Below are positions 46,663 through 55,274 of a stretch of 64,000 nucleotides of DNA, one piece after another. The stretch's first letter is position 1; each line of letters starts with the position of its first letter. The position numbers and the translations under genes were made by a program. This DNA is from Hydrogenophaga sp. GTDB taxonomy: Bacteria; Pseudomonadota; Gammaproteobacteria; Burkholderiales; Burkholderiaceae_C. Location of the stretch: NCBI RefSeq assembly GCF_014773545.1, contig NZ_SDDV01000001.1, positions 248,001-312,000 of the forward strand, given 5' to 3'. The notes below the pieces were generated by a model, which had not been told where the DNA came from, made no database searches, and saw only the letters and a list, made by a program, of their open reading frames with translations.

Positions 46663-48078
46663 ATGAATCTCTCCAGCGACTTGATTGAAAACCACACCTT
46701 TGACGAATTGCAGATCGGTCAGAGTGCGCGGCTGCTGCGCACCCTCACGAACGAGGATATTCGGGCTTTTGCCGCCGTCTCGGGCGATACCAACCCCGCG
46801 CACATGGACGCGGACTACGCCAACAACACCCGTTTTCATGGTGTCATTGCGCACGGGATGTGGAGCGGGGCCTTGATTTCGGCCCTGCTGGGCACCCAGT
46901 TTCCGGGCACCGGCACCATTTATCTGGCGCAGGCCTTGCACTTCGAGCGACCGGTTCGCATTGGCGACACGCTGACGGTGAGCGCGGTCGTCATTACAAA
47001 GGACGAAGCGAATAAGGCGGTCGAGCTGGCCTGCGAGGTAAATAACCAAAAAGGCGAGCGCGTGCTGCACGGCACGGCGCGCGTGTTGGCCCCGCGGCAA
47101 AAAATTCGCCTACCCAGAAGCAGCGTGCCACAGATTCAGTTGTTCGACCCGCAGGCCCGCTTCAACGAACTGCTGGCCCTCGGTCGCGCTCTGGCACCGG
47201 TGCGCTGTGCCGTGGTTCATCCCTGCGACCAAGGCTCACTCACCGGCGCCATCGATGCGGCCCGTCACGGTTTGCTGATTCCGGTCCTGATCGGTCCCGA
47301 ATCCCGCATACGCGCCGTGGCCGAGCAGTTCGGCCTGGACTTGAACGACGTCGAAATCGTCGACGTGCTGCACAGCCATGCAGCGGCCGAACACGCGGCT
47401 GCACTCGCTGCCGATGCAGCCGTAGACGCGCTGATGAAGGGCAGCTTGCACACCGATGAATTGATTCGCGCCGTGCTGGCGCGCAAAGAGCTGCGCACCG
47501 GTCGGCGCATGTCGCACGTGTTTCGTTTCGATGTGCCGCTCTACAGCAAGCCGCTGCTGATCACAGATGCTGCGCTCAACATCCAGCCGACGCTGGCCGA
47601 CAAAATCGACATTGTGCAAAACGCAATTGATTTTGCGCGCGTGCTGGGCGTGGTGCTGCCGCGCGTGGCCTTGCTGTCGGCGGTGGAGACCGTCAACCCC
47701 AATATTCCGTCCACCTTGGATGCTGCAGCGCTGTGCAAAATGGCCGCCCGCGGGCAAATCAGCGGGGGCATCCTGGATGGCCCGCTGGCTTTCGACAACG
47801 CCATTTCGGCCGAGGCGGCGACGATCAAAAACATCGACTCCCCAGTGGCGGGGCAGGCTGACGTGCTGATGGTGCCAGACTTGGAGAGCGGCAATATGCT
47901 GGCCAAGCAGCTCGAATACCTGGCGGGTGCCACCGGCGCCGGACTGGTGCTGGGTGCGCGCGTGCCGATCGCCCTGACCAGCCGCGCCGACGGGCCGATG
48001 GCGCGCGTCGCGTCGGCTTTGTTAACTCAGTTGGTGGCGCATCACGGTCGATCCAAGGGGTCGGAAGCGGTGCTCTGA
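46663..48078 (+). CDS. bifunctional MaoC-like hydratase / phosphate acetyl(butyryl)transferase
   Basis: A fusion of about 471 residues. The N-terminal 145 residues are a MaoC/hot-dog enoyl-CoA hydratase: the IRAFAAVSGDTNPAHMDADYA active-site motif (read with its Asp and His) and FHGVIAHGMWSGALIS. The C-terminal part (about 160-470) is a phosphate acetyl/butyryltransferase: EAVL end, VSALLTQ, KSGTI-like SGGILDGPLAFDNAIS and ADVLMVPDLESGNMLAKQL. The usual fused annotation is bifunctional enoyl-CoA hydratase/phosphate acetyltransferase, linking acyl-CoA to acyl-phosphate. No acetate kinase gene is adjacent. The Shine-Dalgarno is weak. It follows the PPDK-like gene by 65 bp. Confidence 0.88.
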   Translation: MNLSSDLIENHTFDELQIGQSARLLRTLTNEDIRAFAAVSGDTNPAHMDADYANNTRFHGVIAHGMWSGALISALLGTQFPGTGTIYLAQALHFERPVRIGDTLTVSAVVITKDEANKAVELACEVNNQKGERVLHGTARVLAPRQKIRLPRSSVPQIQLFDPQARFNELLALGRALAPVRCAVVHPCDQGSLTGAIDAARHGLLIPVLIGPESRIRAVAEQFGLDLNDVEIVDVLHSHAAAEHAAALAADAAVDALMKGSLHTDELIRAVLARKELRTGRRMSHVFRFDVPLYSKPLLITDAALNIQPTLADKIDIVQNAIDFARVLGVVLPRVALLSAVETVNPNIPSTLDAAALCKMAARGQISGGILDGPLAFDNAISAEAATIKNIDSPVAGQADVLMVPDLESGNMLAKQLEYLAGATGAGLVLGARVPIALTSRADGPMARVASALLTQLVAHHGRSKGSEAVL

Positions 48079-48168
48079 CGCACGGGCCAGCGGCGTCGTC
48101 AAAGCCGATCAAGCCCTTGCGGGGCGAGCAGACCCGGGGGCATCGGTGAGGGTCGGGTGCATTTGTTT

Positions 48169-48198
48169 TTTACGCAGAGTTTAAAACCATGCGATAAT
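48169..48198 (+). promoter_or_regulatory. sigma-70-like promoter of the DEAD-box helicase gene
   Basis: TTTACG (48169-48174) and GATAAT (48193-48198) are separated by 18 bp. This predicts a transcript starting near 48205, about 360 bases before the ATG. The -10 matches TATAAT in five of six positions. Confidence 0.55.
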
Positions 48199-48204
48199 CA
48201 AGGG

Positions 48205-48563
48205 CTGCGCAGATTTCTGCGCTGAATTGTGCATCTGCCTCACACTCAGAGTCCTGATGCCGTCATGCAGATCGACGCCTTTAGGCGACTGGTTTTGCTT
48301 TAGACGGCCGCGGGCTTGAACGTCACCAGCCGCCGGCCGGTCTTTCAAGCTCAGCATTGATCTCCAGGGCCCACGCGCCGCCACGGCCAGACTTTTGTTC
48401 TGGACAGCAGCGCGCTTCGTTTGATGGTTGATGTTTTTGCCAACCACGAACGAAGCAGCGCTGACCCTGCGGCTCCGGCCATGCCCGGAAAAACCACCAG
48501 GTTCGGTTCCCGCTTTGCTCGTCCACGTGCGCGCCTTATCTTTGCGCACCAGGAAGATGGAAC
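48205..48563 (+). other. long 5' leader of the DEAD-box helicase mRNA
   Basis: About 360 bases without a supportable gene between the promoter at 48169 and the helicase start. A perfect 7-bp inverted repeat GCGCAGA/TCTGCGC (48207-48222) lies at the predicted transcript start, with no T-run behind it. A 122-codon open frame on the other strand looks random in composition. Long structured leaders are typical of cold-inducible RNA helicase mRNAs, so post-transcriptional control is plausible. Confidence 0.5.
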
Positions 48564-50330
48564 ATGAACGACGCTTTTGAATCCGCCACCCTCGCCAACG
48601 ACGATTTTTCTATCATCACCGACACCGACGCGGCGCTCGAGCCGCTGAACACGGCCGCGCCGGCGCCTGCGCAGCCCAATGGCTTTGAACGCCTGGGCTT
48701 GGCGCCCGAGTTGGTGCAAGCCTGCACCGACCTGGGCTATCAGCAACCCACCCCGGTGCAGAACAAGGTGGTGCCCAAGGCGCTGCTGAGCGAAGGCGCA
48801 CAGCGCTACGCCGACTTGATGGTCTCGAGCCAGACTGGAAGCGGTAAAACCGCTGCATTTTTGCTGCCGGTGCTGCACACTTTGTTGCAGCAGCGTGCCC
48901 AAGAGCAGGCGCAAGAACGCACCGAGCGTGAACGCGCCGCCGCGCAAGCCCTGGCGCGCGGTGAGTCTGCACCCAAAGCACCCAAGCGCAAAGACCCGAC
49001 CAGCGCGCGCAACTTCAAAGCCGCCACACCCGGCGCGCTGATTCTGTGCCCGACGCGCGAACTGGCGCAGCAGGTGGCGAATGACGCCATCGACTTGGTG
49101 CGCCACTGCCGTGGGCTGCGCATTGCCAACGTGGTCGGCGGCATGCCTTACCAGTTGCAGATTGCCAAGCTGCAAAACGCCGATTTGGTGGTTGCCACCC
49201 CTGGCCGCTTGCTCGATCTGCAGCGCTCGCAGCAGATCAAGCTCGACCGGGTGCAATTCCTGGTGGTCGACGAAGCCGACCGCATGCTCGACTTGGGTTT
49301 CTCCGACGATCTGGCCGAGGTCAACGAACTGACCAGCCAGCGCCGCCAGACCATGATGTTTTCCGCCACTTTTGCGCCGCGCATCCAGCAGCTCGCCCTG
49401 CGCGTGATGCACGACGGCGGCCAGCATGTGCAAAAAATTCAGATCGACAGTCCGCAAGAGCAGCACAGCAACATCGAGCAGCGCTTATTCTGGGCCGACA
49501 ACGCGCAGCACAAGCGCGCGCTGCTGGATCATTGGCTGCGTGACGCCAGCATCAATCAAGCCATTGTGTTTTGCAGCACGCAAATTGAATGCGACGGTTT
49601 GGCCACCGATTTGCAACAGGTCGGTTTTGCTGCCGTGGCCTTGCACGGCGCACTCAGCCAGGGTATACGCAACCGCCGCTTGATGGCGCTGCGCGCCGGT
49701 CAGGTGCAAATTCTGGTGGCGACCGATGTCGCTGCGCGCGGCATCGACGTGCCTACCATCACCCACGTGTTCAATTTCGGCCTGCCGATGAAGGCCGAAG
49801 ACTACACGCACCGCATCGGTCGCACGGGCCGCGCCGGGCGCGACGGTCTGGCCGTCACCTTGGCCGAGCTGCGCGATCGGCGCAAAATCAGCGACATCGA
49901 ATCCTTCACGCGCCAGCGTATCGCGGTGCAAACCGTGCCCGGCATGGAGCCACGCCTGCGCATTCCACCGTCCGACCCCGTGGCCCGCGCTGGCGCGGGC
50001 GGGCGCTTCGCCGGCCGAACGAACGACCGTTTTGCCGAACGCCGCAGTGCGGCCCCGGCGCGTTTTGACGCCCGCCGTGACGCACCGCGCCCGGATCAGG
50101 GCCGCTTCGAGCCGCGCAGCGAGACCCGTTTTGACCCGCCCAGCGAACACCGTCCGGCCGCGCGCGGCTGGGCTGAGCGCAGCGGCCCGGCGGCGCGCCC
50201 GGCCACTCGGCCCAGCGGTTTTACCAGCTTGGGCCGCAGCGACAAGGGCGCCGAGCGCGGCAGCGATTTTCAGCCGCGCCGCAGCGAAGGCGGACACGCC
50301 CGTCCACAGGTGCGGCGCAGTCCACGCTGA
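48564..50330 (+). CDS. rhlE: DEAD-box RNA helicase, RhlE-like
   Basis: A 588-residue ATP-dependent RNA helicase. Q motif GFERLGLAPELVQACTDLG; motif I SSQTGSGKTAAFLLP; Ia PTRELAQQV; II VVDEADRMLDLGF; III FSATF; IV VFCSTQ; V VATDVAARGIDVP; VI HRIGRTGRAGRDG. A charged insert of about 50 residues (RTERERAAAQALARGES) separates motifs I and Ia. A disordered, Arg-rich tail (about 470-588, RFAGRTNDRFAERRS) probably binds RNA. RBS GGAAGATGGAAC precedes ATG 48564. The long leader upstream suggests cold or RNA-based regulation. Confidence 0.93.
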   Translation: MNDAFESATLANDDFSIITDTDAALEPLNTAAPAPAQPNGFERLGLAPELVQACTDLGYQQPTPVQNKVVPKALLSEGAQRYADLMVSSQTGSGKTAAFLLPVLHTLLQQRAQEQAQERTERERAAAQALARGESAPKAPKRKDPTSARNFKAATPGALILCPTRELAQQVANDAIDLVRHCRGLRIANVVGGMPYQLQIAKLQNADLVVATPGRLLDLQRSQQIKLDRVQFLVVDEADRMLDLGFSDDLAEVNELTSQRRQTMMFSATFAPRIQQLALRVMHDGGQHVQKIQIDSPQEQHSNIEQRLFWADNAQHKRALLDHWLRDASINQAIVFCSTQIECDGLATDLQQVGFAAVALHGALSQGIRNRRLMALRAGQVQILVATDVAARGIDVPTITHVFNFGLPMKAEDYTHRIGRTGRAGRDGLAVTLAELRDRRKISDIESFTRQRIAVQTVPGMEPRLRIPPSDPVARAGAGGRFAGRTNDRFAERRSAAPARFDARRDAPRPDQGRFEPRSETRFDPPSEHRPAARGWAERSGPAARPATRPSGFTSLGRSDKGAERGSDFQPRRSEGGHARPQVRRSPR

Positions 50331-50418
50331 GGCAGGCGGTGGTTTGGCTCGCGTGCGGCGCTTGAGCGGCGCCAACAGCCGTTGACCGTCGGCGTTTTAC
50401 TTTCGCCCCAGGCTTGCC

Positions 50419-51378
50419 GTGCTGCCAGACCAAACGCCAGCGTCAACCGGCAGCGGGTCGGCGGATGCGTCCATGCTGGCGGCCAGCCAAGCCAGCGTGC
50501 AGGCCTTCATCGACTGTTTGTGGCTCGAAGAGGGCCTGGCGCGCAACACGCTCGACGCCTACCGGCGCGACCTGCTGCTGCTGAGCCAGTGGTTGGCCGC
50601 TCAGGGACGGCCCCTGGTCGACGCCTGCGAGCTCGATCTGAACCGGTACTTCGCCGAGCGCCACGCGCAGACTCGCGCCAGCAGCGCCAACCGCAGACTA
50701 ACGGTGTTTCGGCGTTTTTTTCACTGGGCGCTGCGCGAGCGCTTCATTCACGCCGACCCGACGCTGCGCCTGCTGAGCGCGCGCGTCGCTTTGCGGGTGC
50801 CCAAGACGCTGAGCGAACGGCAGGTGCAAGCCCTGCTCGACGCGCCCGACTCCGCAACACCCATGGGTTTGCGCGACCGCGCCATGCTCGAGCTGATGTA
50901 CGCCAGCGGACTGCGCGTGAGCGAACTGGTCGGGTTGAAAATCTTCCAACTCGTGCGCAGCGACCACTTGCTGCGCATTACCGGCAAAGGCGACAAAGAG
51001 CGGCTGCTGCCGTTTGGTCAGGTGGCCGCTCTGTGGCTGGATCGTTATCTGGAGCAGGCCCGGCCGGCGCTGTTGCTGGCCCGGCAAAGCCCGGACTTGT
51101 TTGTCGCCGCACGCGGCAGCAGCGCCGGGCACGCCATGACGCGGGTGCGGTTTTGGCAGATCGTCAAGCAACACGCGCTGGCGGCCGGCATCACGGCGCC
51201 GCTGTCGCCGCACACTTTGCGGCACGCTTTTGCCACTCACTTGCTCAACCACGGTGCCGATTTGCGTGCGGTGCAACTGCTGCTCGGGCACGCTGACATC
51301 TCCACCACCACCATCTACACCCACGTGGCACGCGAGCGGCTCAAAAACATCGTCGCCGCGCACCATCCCAGGGGTTGA
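50419..51378 (+). CDS. xerD: site-specific tyrosine recombinase XerD
   Basis: A 319-residue integrase that, with XerC, resolves chromosome dimers at dif. The N-terminal SAM-like core-binding domain is at about 25-105 (FIDCLWLEEGLARNTLDAYRR). The catalytic domain carries the Arg-Lys-His-Arg-His-Tyr set in GLRVSELVGLK, GKGDKERLLPFG, SPHTLRHAFATHLLNHG, LLGHADISTTTIYTHV. The start is GTG at 50419. XerD rather than XerC is suggested by family resemblance. No dif site was noted nearby. Confidence 0.9.
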   Translation: MLPDQTPASTGSGSADASMLAASQASVQAFIDCLWLEEGLARNTLDAYRRDLLLLSQWLAAQGRPLVDACELDLNRYFAERHAQTRASSANRRLTVFRRFFHWALRERFIHADPTLRLLSARVALRVPKTLSERQVQALLDAPDSATPMGLRDRAMLELMYASGLRVSELVGLKIFQLVRSDHLLRITGKGDKERLLPFGQVAALWLDRYLEQARPALLLARQSPDLFVAARGSSAGHAMTRVRFWQIVKQHALAAGITAPLSPHTLRHAFATHLLNHGADLRAVQLLLGHADISTTTIYTHVARERLKNIVAAHHPRG

Positions 51379-51451
51379 TGCGGGGCGACCGGTATTTCAG
51401 ATAATCGACCGACTGGCCGCCAACGGCCTGACTCTGCCCCGGGAACCCCTT

Positions 51452-52501
51452 ATGTCCGTTTCGCTTGCCAGCCCGCCGCCACTCGCACCCTGGCTGCTGC
51501 CGCAGCTTGCCAGCTTGCTGACGCAGCGCGGCCATGCGCTGCTGCTGTGCGGCCCCAGCGGTCTGGGTCAATACGAACTGGCGCTGGCGCTGGCGCGTGC
51601 CTGGTTGTGCGAGCGGCCCAGCGCGCACGGCGCCTGCGGCGTCTGCGGCAGTTGCCACGCGGTGGACGTGCGCACCCACGCCGACTTGTGCGTGCTGCTG
51701 CCAGAATCTTTGCACCTGAAGCTGGCTTGGCCGCTGGAGGAGAGCGCGCAAAAAGAGATCGACGATAAAAAACGCCAGCCCAGCAAGTGGATTCGGGTCG
51801 AGGCGGCGCGCTCAGTCATCCATTTCACCCAGTTCACCAGTGCCCGCGGCGGCACCCAGGTGGTGCTGGTGTATCCGGCCGAACGCATGAACCCGGAGTC
51901 GGCCAACACCTTGCTCAAAACGCTGGAAGAACCGCTGGGGCAGGTGCGCTTTGTGTTGGCCAGCGAAGCCGCGCACCAGTTGCTGCCCACCATACGCAGC
52001 CGCTGCCAGAGCCACGCCATGGTCTGGCCGCAGCCTGAGCAGGCGCTGAATTGGTTGCAGGCGCAGAGCCTGGCGCTGGGCAAAACCGCCGCCACGCGCG
52101 AGCAGGCCGCTGTATGGCTGCAAGCCGCCGGTGGTCGCCCCGACGATGCGCTGGCGTGGGCGCGCAGCGGCCTCGATGTCCCGACCTGGACACAACTGCC
52201 GCAAGCGCTGGCGCGCGGCGACTGGACTTTGCTGGCCGACTGGCCGCCGGTGCGTCAACTCGTCGTGCTGCAACAACTCTGCCACGATCTGATGGCGCTC
52301 GCTGCGGGCGGTGCGCCACGGTTTTTTCTGTCCACAGCACTGCCCGCTCCCCCGAGCTGGCGTGCGCTGGCCCAGTGGTCGCGCGACTTGATGGCGGCGG
52401 CGCGCACGGTCGAACACCCCTTCAACGCCGCTCTCATGCAAGAAGCCTGGGCGGCGCGCGCGCGCACGGTGTGGGAGCAGCCGCAGGGGCCAGATTTCTG
52501 A
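51452..52501 (+). CDS. holB: DNA polymerase III delta-prime subunit
   Basis: A 349-residue clamp-loader subunit. The N-terminal AAA+ domain has a degenerate P-loop GPSGLGQYELAL in which the usual Lys is Gln, normal for non-hydrolysing delta-prime. The Zn module CGVCGSCHAVDVRTHADL has four Cys. The Walker B region is VLVYPAERMNPESANTLLKTLEEP with the SRC motif RSRCQSH. The ATG at 51452 is the family start; the open frame to 51230 overlaps xerD. It is followed by pilZ and tatD, a usual order, but the thymidylate kinase gene that often precedes holB is absent. Confidence 0.93.
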   Translation: MSVSLASPPPLAPWLLPQLASLLTQRGHALLLCGPSGLGQYELALALARAWLCERPSAHGACGVCGSCHAVDVRTHADLCVLLPESLHLKLAWPLEESAQKEIDDKKRQPSKWIRVEAARSVIHFTQFTSARGGTQVVLVYPAERMNPESANTLLKTLEEPLGQVRFVLASEAAHQLLPTIRSRCQSHAMVWPQPEQALNWLQAQSLALGKTAATREQAAVWLQAAGGRPDDALAWARSGLDVPTWTQLPQALARGDWTLLADWPPVRQLVVLQQLCHDLMALAAGGAPRFFLSTALPAPPSWRALAQWSRDLMAAARTVEHPFNAALMQEAWAARARTVWEQPQGPDF

Positions 52502-52618
52502 GAGCCCGAACCACTCCGTTCAGCGTTCAGGTCGAGACGCTGTGGCGGTTTGCACCTGTTTATGCCGTCGGGCGATCGATAAAAAATTTCGCGCTTTGAC
52601 AAGCTACACTCTATTGCC

Positions 52619-52990
52619 ATGAACGTCCCCCCTGCAGCCGCAGCCGGCGCGGCCCGTCCGAGCGTGATCCAGCTCTCCATCAAGGAGAAGGCCGGCTTGT
52701 ACGCAGCCTACATTCCCTTGTTCGCCGACGGTGGCATTTTCTTTCCATCGAACCGCGAGCACCGCCTGGGTGACGACGTCTACGTGTTGCTGACCCTGCC
52801 CGAAGACCCGCAGCGCTATCCGGTGGCGGGAAAAGTGGCCTGGATCACGCCGGTCAAGTCACATGGAGGGCGCACCCAGGGGGTGGGCATCCGCTTTCCG
52901 GCGGACGAGAAATCGCGTCAGCTCAAGCGCAAGATCGAAGAAATTCTCGGCTCCAGCCTGGGCTCCGATCGCCCGACGCAAACCTTCTGA
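52619..52990 (+). CDS. pilZ: PilZ-domain type IV pilus protein
   Basis: A 123-residue PilZ-domain protein. The core carries NREHRLGDDVYVLLTLPEDP, then VAGKVAWITPV and GGRTQGVGIRFPADE. The canonical c-di-GMP RxxxR and D/NxSxxG motifs are not evident, as in the PilZ of Xanthomonas/Pseudomonas that works through protein contacts with PilB/FimX. It lies between holB and tatD, the normal neighbourhood. The ATG at 52619 follows a 117-bp gap after holB. Confidence 0.88.
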   Translation: MNVPPAAAAGAARPSVIQLSIKEKAGLYAAYIPLFADGGIFFPSNREHRLGDDVYVLLTLPEDPQRYPVAGKVAWITPVKSHGGRTQGVGIRFPADEKSRQLKRKIEEILGSSLGSDRPTQTF

Positions 52991-53036
52991 ACTGGCGGAT
53001 CTACTGGCGACGCCGTGCCCGTTGCGCCTTCCGAGC

Positions 53037-53846
53037 ATGTTTACCGATTCGCATTGTCATCTGAGTTTTCCTGCATTGCGCGATCACTTGCCGGCGGTGC
53101 TGGCTGCCATGGCGCAGGCGCAGGTCGAGCGCGCGTTGTGCATTTGCACCACGCTGGAAGAATTCGACGCCGTTCATACCCTGGCGACGCAGCACGGCCA
53201 TCTGTGGGCCACCGTCGGCGTTCACCCCGACATCGAGGACGTGCACGAGCCCTCGCTGGACGACTTGCTCGTGCGTGCGGCGCGCCCGCGCGTGGTCGGC
53301 ATTGGCGAGACCGGGCTGGACTACTATCGGCTGGGCAGCCGCAGCGTGGCCGACATGGCCTGGCAGCGCGAGCGCTATCGCATTCACATTCGCGCTGCGC
53401 GCCGCAGCGGCCTGCCGCTGGTGATTCACAGCCGCAGTGCGGCGGCCGACACCTTGTCTATCCTGCGCGAAGAGGGCGGATTTGCCTCGCCTGCTGGTGC
53501 CGCTGCGGCCGTCGCGCGCGGGGTGTTTCACTGTTTCACCGAAACCGAGTCGGTCGCCCGCGCCGCGCTGGAGTTGGACTTCTACATTTCTTTCTCCGGC
53601 ATTCTGACCTTTCGCAACGCCGCCGACCTGCGCGCAATTGCCGCTTTCGTGCCGCTGCAGCGCATCCTGATCGAGACCGACAGCCCTTACCTGGCTCCGG
53701 CGCCGCACCGAGGCAAGACCAACACGCCGGCCTATCTGCCTTACGTGGCGCAGCAGATCGCGCAGATCAAGGGGCTGACGCTGGAGCAGGTGGCAGACGC
53801 CACCAGCCGCAATTTTGAGCAATTGTTCGACCGGACAGGGGCCTGA
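53037..53846 (+). CDS. tatD: TatD-family metal-dependent deoxyribonuclease
   Basis: A 269-residue TIM-barrel metal hydrolase. Metal ligands are seen in DSHCHLSFPAL, GIGETGLDYYR, LPLVIHSRSA and GVFHCFTETESVARAAL, with IETDSPYLAPAPHRGKTNTPA at the end. Family members act as 3'-5' exonucleases in DNA repair or quality control. The ATG at 53037 is used; an earlier in-frame start at 52863 lies inside pilZ. It is followed two bases later by the ankyrin gene, so the two are one transcript. Confidence 0.93.
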   Translation: MFTDSHCHLSFPALRDHLPAVLAAMAQAQVERALCICTTLEEFDAVHTLATQHGHLWATVGVHPDIEDVHEPSLDDLLVRAARPRVVGIGETGLDYYRLGSRSVADMAWQRERYRIHIRAARRSGLPLVIHSRSAAADTLSILREEGGFASPAGAAAAVARGVFHCFTETESVARAALELDFYISFSGILTFRNAADLRAIAAFVPLQRILIETDSPYLAPAPHRGKTNTPAYLPYVAQQIAQIKGLTLEQVADATSRNFEQLFDRTGA

Positions 53847-53848
53847 AC

Positions 53849-54553
53849 ATGCACCTGAACATGCGCCAGATTCCCTTGGCGGCGGTCAGAAAACTGGTGG
53901 CTGTGTTGGTTTTTGTCGCCCTGTGCGGCGCGCAGATATCCGCTCGGGCAAGTTCATTGGACGAATTTTTCACCGCCATCCAACGCGATCGTCCCAGCGC
54001 CGTCACGGCCTTGGCGTTGCGTGGTTTTGACCTCAACACGCGCAACGCCGCTGGCGAGCCTGGTTTGTTGCTGGCGCTGCGGGCCGAGTCGTTTGCCGTC
54101 GCTGCCTTGTTGCTGGAGCATCCCGGCATCGACTTACAGGCGCGCAGTCCCAGCGGTGAGACCGCGCTGATGATGGCTGCGCTCAGAGGACATTTGCCGC
54201 TGGTGCGCCGCCTGATCGAGCGCGGGGCCGCCGTCAACCAGCCCGGTTGGACCGCGCTGCATTACGCCGCATCCAGTGATGCTCCGCAGAGCATCGATAT
54301 CGTGCGCTTGTTGCTGGAGCAGCAAGCCTTGATAAACGCCGAGTCGCCCAACCGAAGCACGCCGCTGATGATGGCCGCCCTCTACGGTCAATCGTCGGTG
54401 GTGCAACTGTTGCTTATGCGAGGAGCCAACCCGTTGCTGAAAAATGAGCAGGGGCTGACGGCGATTGACTTCGCGCACCGGGCCGATCGCAGTTCGGTGG
54501 CCGAGCAGATTGCTGCTGCGGCGCGTGCGCGTCAGCCGCTGGGTCGCTGGTGA
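53849..54553 (+). CDS. ankyrin-repeat exported protein
   Basis: A 234-residue protein with an N-terminal signal (AAVRKLVAVLVFVALCGAQISARA). About four to five ankyrin repeats follow from residue 60: GFDLNTRNAAGEPGLLLALR, GIDLQARSPSGETALMMAAL, RGAAVNQPGWTALHYAASSD and NAESPNRSTPLMMAALYGQS. It probably acts as a periplasmic interaction partner. In Burkholderiales a gene of this kind commonly follows tatD. It is probably translated with tatD (two-base gap). Confidence 0.85.
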   Translation: MHLNMRQIPLAAVRKLVAVLVFVALCGAQISARASSLDEFFTAIQRDRPSAVTALALRGFDLNTRNAAGEPGLLLALRAESFAVAALLLEHPGIDLQARSPSGETALMMAALRGHLPLVRRLIERGAAVNQPGWTALHYAASSDAPQSIDIVRLLLEQQALINAESPNRSTPLMMAALYGQSSVVQLLLMRGANPLLKNEQGLTAIDFAHRADRSSVAEQIAAAARARQPLGRW

Positions 54554-54596
54554 GCCGCCTATTGATCCGGCCCAGTGAAGTGGCAACTGTGCAGCA

Positions 54597-54658
54597 TGAG
54601 CCCTTCGACAAGCCTGTCCTGAGCCTGTCCTGAGCTGGTCGAAGGGTCGAAGGGCTCA
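54597..54658. repeat. cluster of CCTTCGACA-type repeat elements
   Basis: Perfect 13-bp inverted arms TGAGCCCTTCGAC (54597-54609) and GTCGAAGGGCTCA (54646-54658). Within lie a tandem AGCCTGTCCTG (54611-54621, 54622-54632) and a tandem GTCGAAGG (54638-54653). The element lies in the 217-bp gap between the ankyrin gene and tctB. A related copy is inside thrC (13797-13822). Confidence 0.85.
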
Positions 54659-54770
54659 GCCCAAGCTGAGCTCAAGACTGCACCGGGCTGAACCGGTAGG
54701 TGTAAGCCACATGGGCTGCGTCTGCGGCAGCCGACAAAATACAGGCTGGGTCAAAACCAAGGAGATGCCC

Positions 54771-55259
54771 GTGCAACTGGCCAGTCAGAGAGATTTTTTC
54801 GCCGGACTGATGTTTACCGTGGTCGGTTTGGCGTTCGCGCTCGGGGCGACTCAATTCACCATCGGCAGCGCCGCCCGCATGGGGCCGGGCTATTTTCCGC
54901 TGCTGCTGGGGGTGCTGCTGGCATTGCTGGGCGCGCTCATCACGTTCAAGTCGTTCACCCATGGCTTGCCGGGCGGCGACAAGGTCGGCGCCTTTGCCTG
55001 GCGGCCGCTCGGTTTCGTGCTGCTGGGTAACCTGGCATTTGGCGCCCTGCTGGTCGGACTGCCATCCTGGGGTTTGCCCGCCATGGGCTTGCTAGTGGCT
55101 ATTTTTGCGCTGGTATTCATTGTCGGCATGGCGCGCAAAAACCATTCGTTCAAAGAGTCGCTGTTGCTGGCTGTCGGTTTGTCCCTGGGCTGTTATCTGG
55201 CCTTTGTCTTTGCCCTCGATCTGCGCCTGCCGGTGTGGCCTGAGTTCCTGAGCGTCTGA
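54771..55259 (+). CDS. tctB: tripartite tricarboxylate transporter small membrane subunit TctB
   Basis: A small integral-membrane subunit of a TTT-family secondary transporter for carboxylates. It has four or more helices (AGLMFTVVGLAFALGATQF, YFPLLLGVLLALLGALITF, LLLAVGLSLGCYLAFVFAL). The typical GSAARMGPGYFP segment is present. The GTG at 54771 has AAGGAG six bases upstream; the in-frame ATG at 54765 immediately abuts AAGGAG and is less likely. tctA follows 15 bp later. The periplasmic binding protein TctC is not in the window. Confidence 0.88.
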   Translation: MQLASQRDFFAGLMFTVVGLAFALGATQFTIGSAARMGPGYFPLLLGVLLALLGALITFKSFTHGLPGGDKVGAFAWRPLGFVLLGNLAFGALLVGLPSWGLPAMGLLVAIFALVFIVGMARKNHSFKESLLLAVGLSLGCYLAFVFALDLRLPVWPEFLSV

Positions 55260-55274
55260 GACTGGGTTGAAAAA

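Noticed and set aside
48181-48549. A 122-codon frame antisense to the DEAD-box leader
   Set aside because: Random-looking composition, no ribosome-binding site and no domain. A leader RNA explains the interval better.
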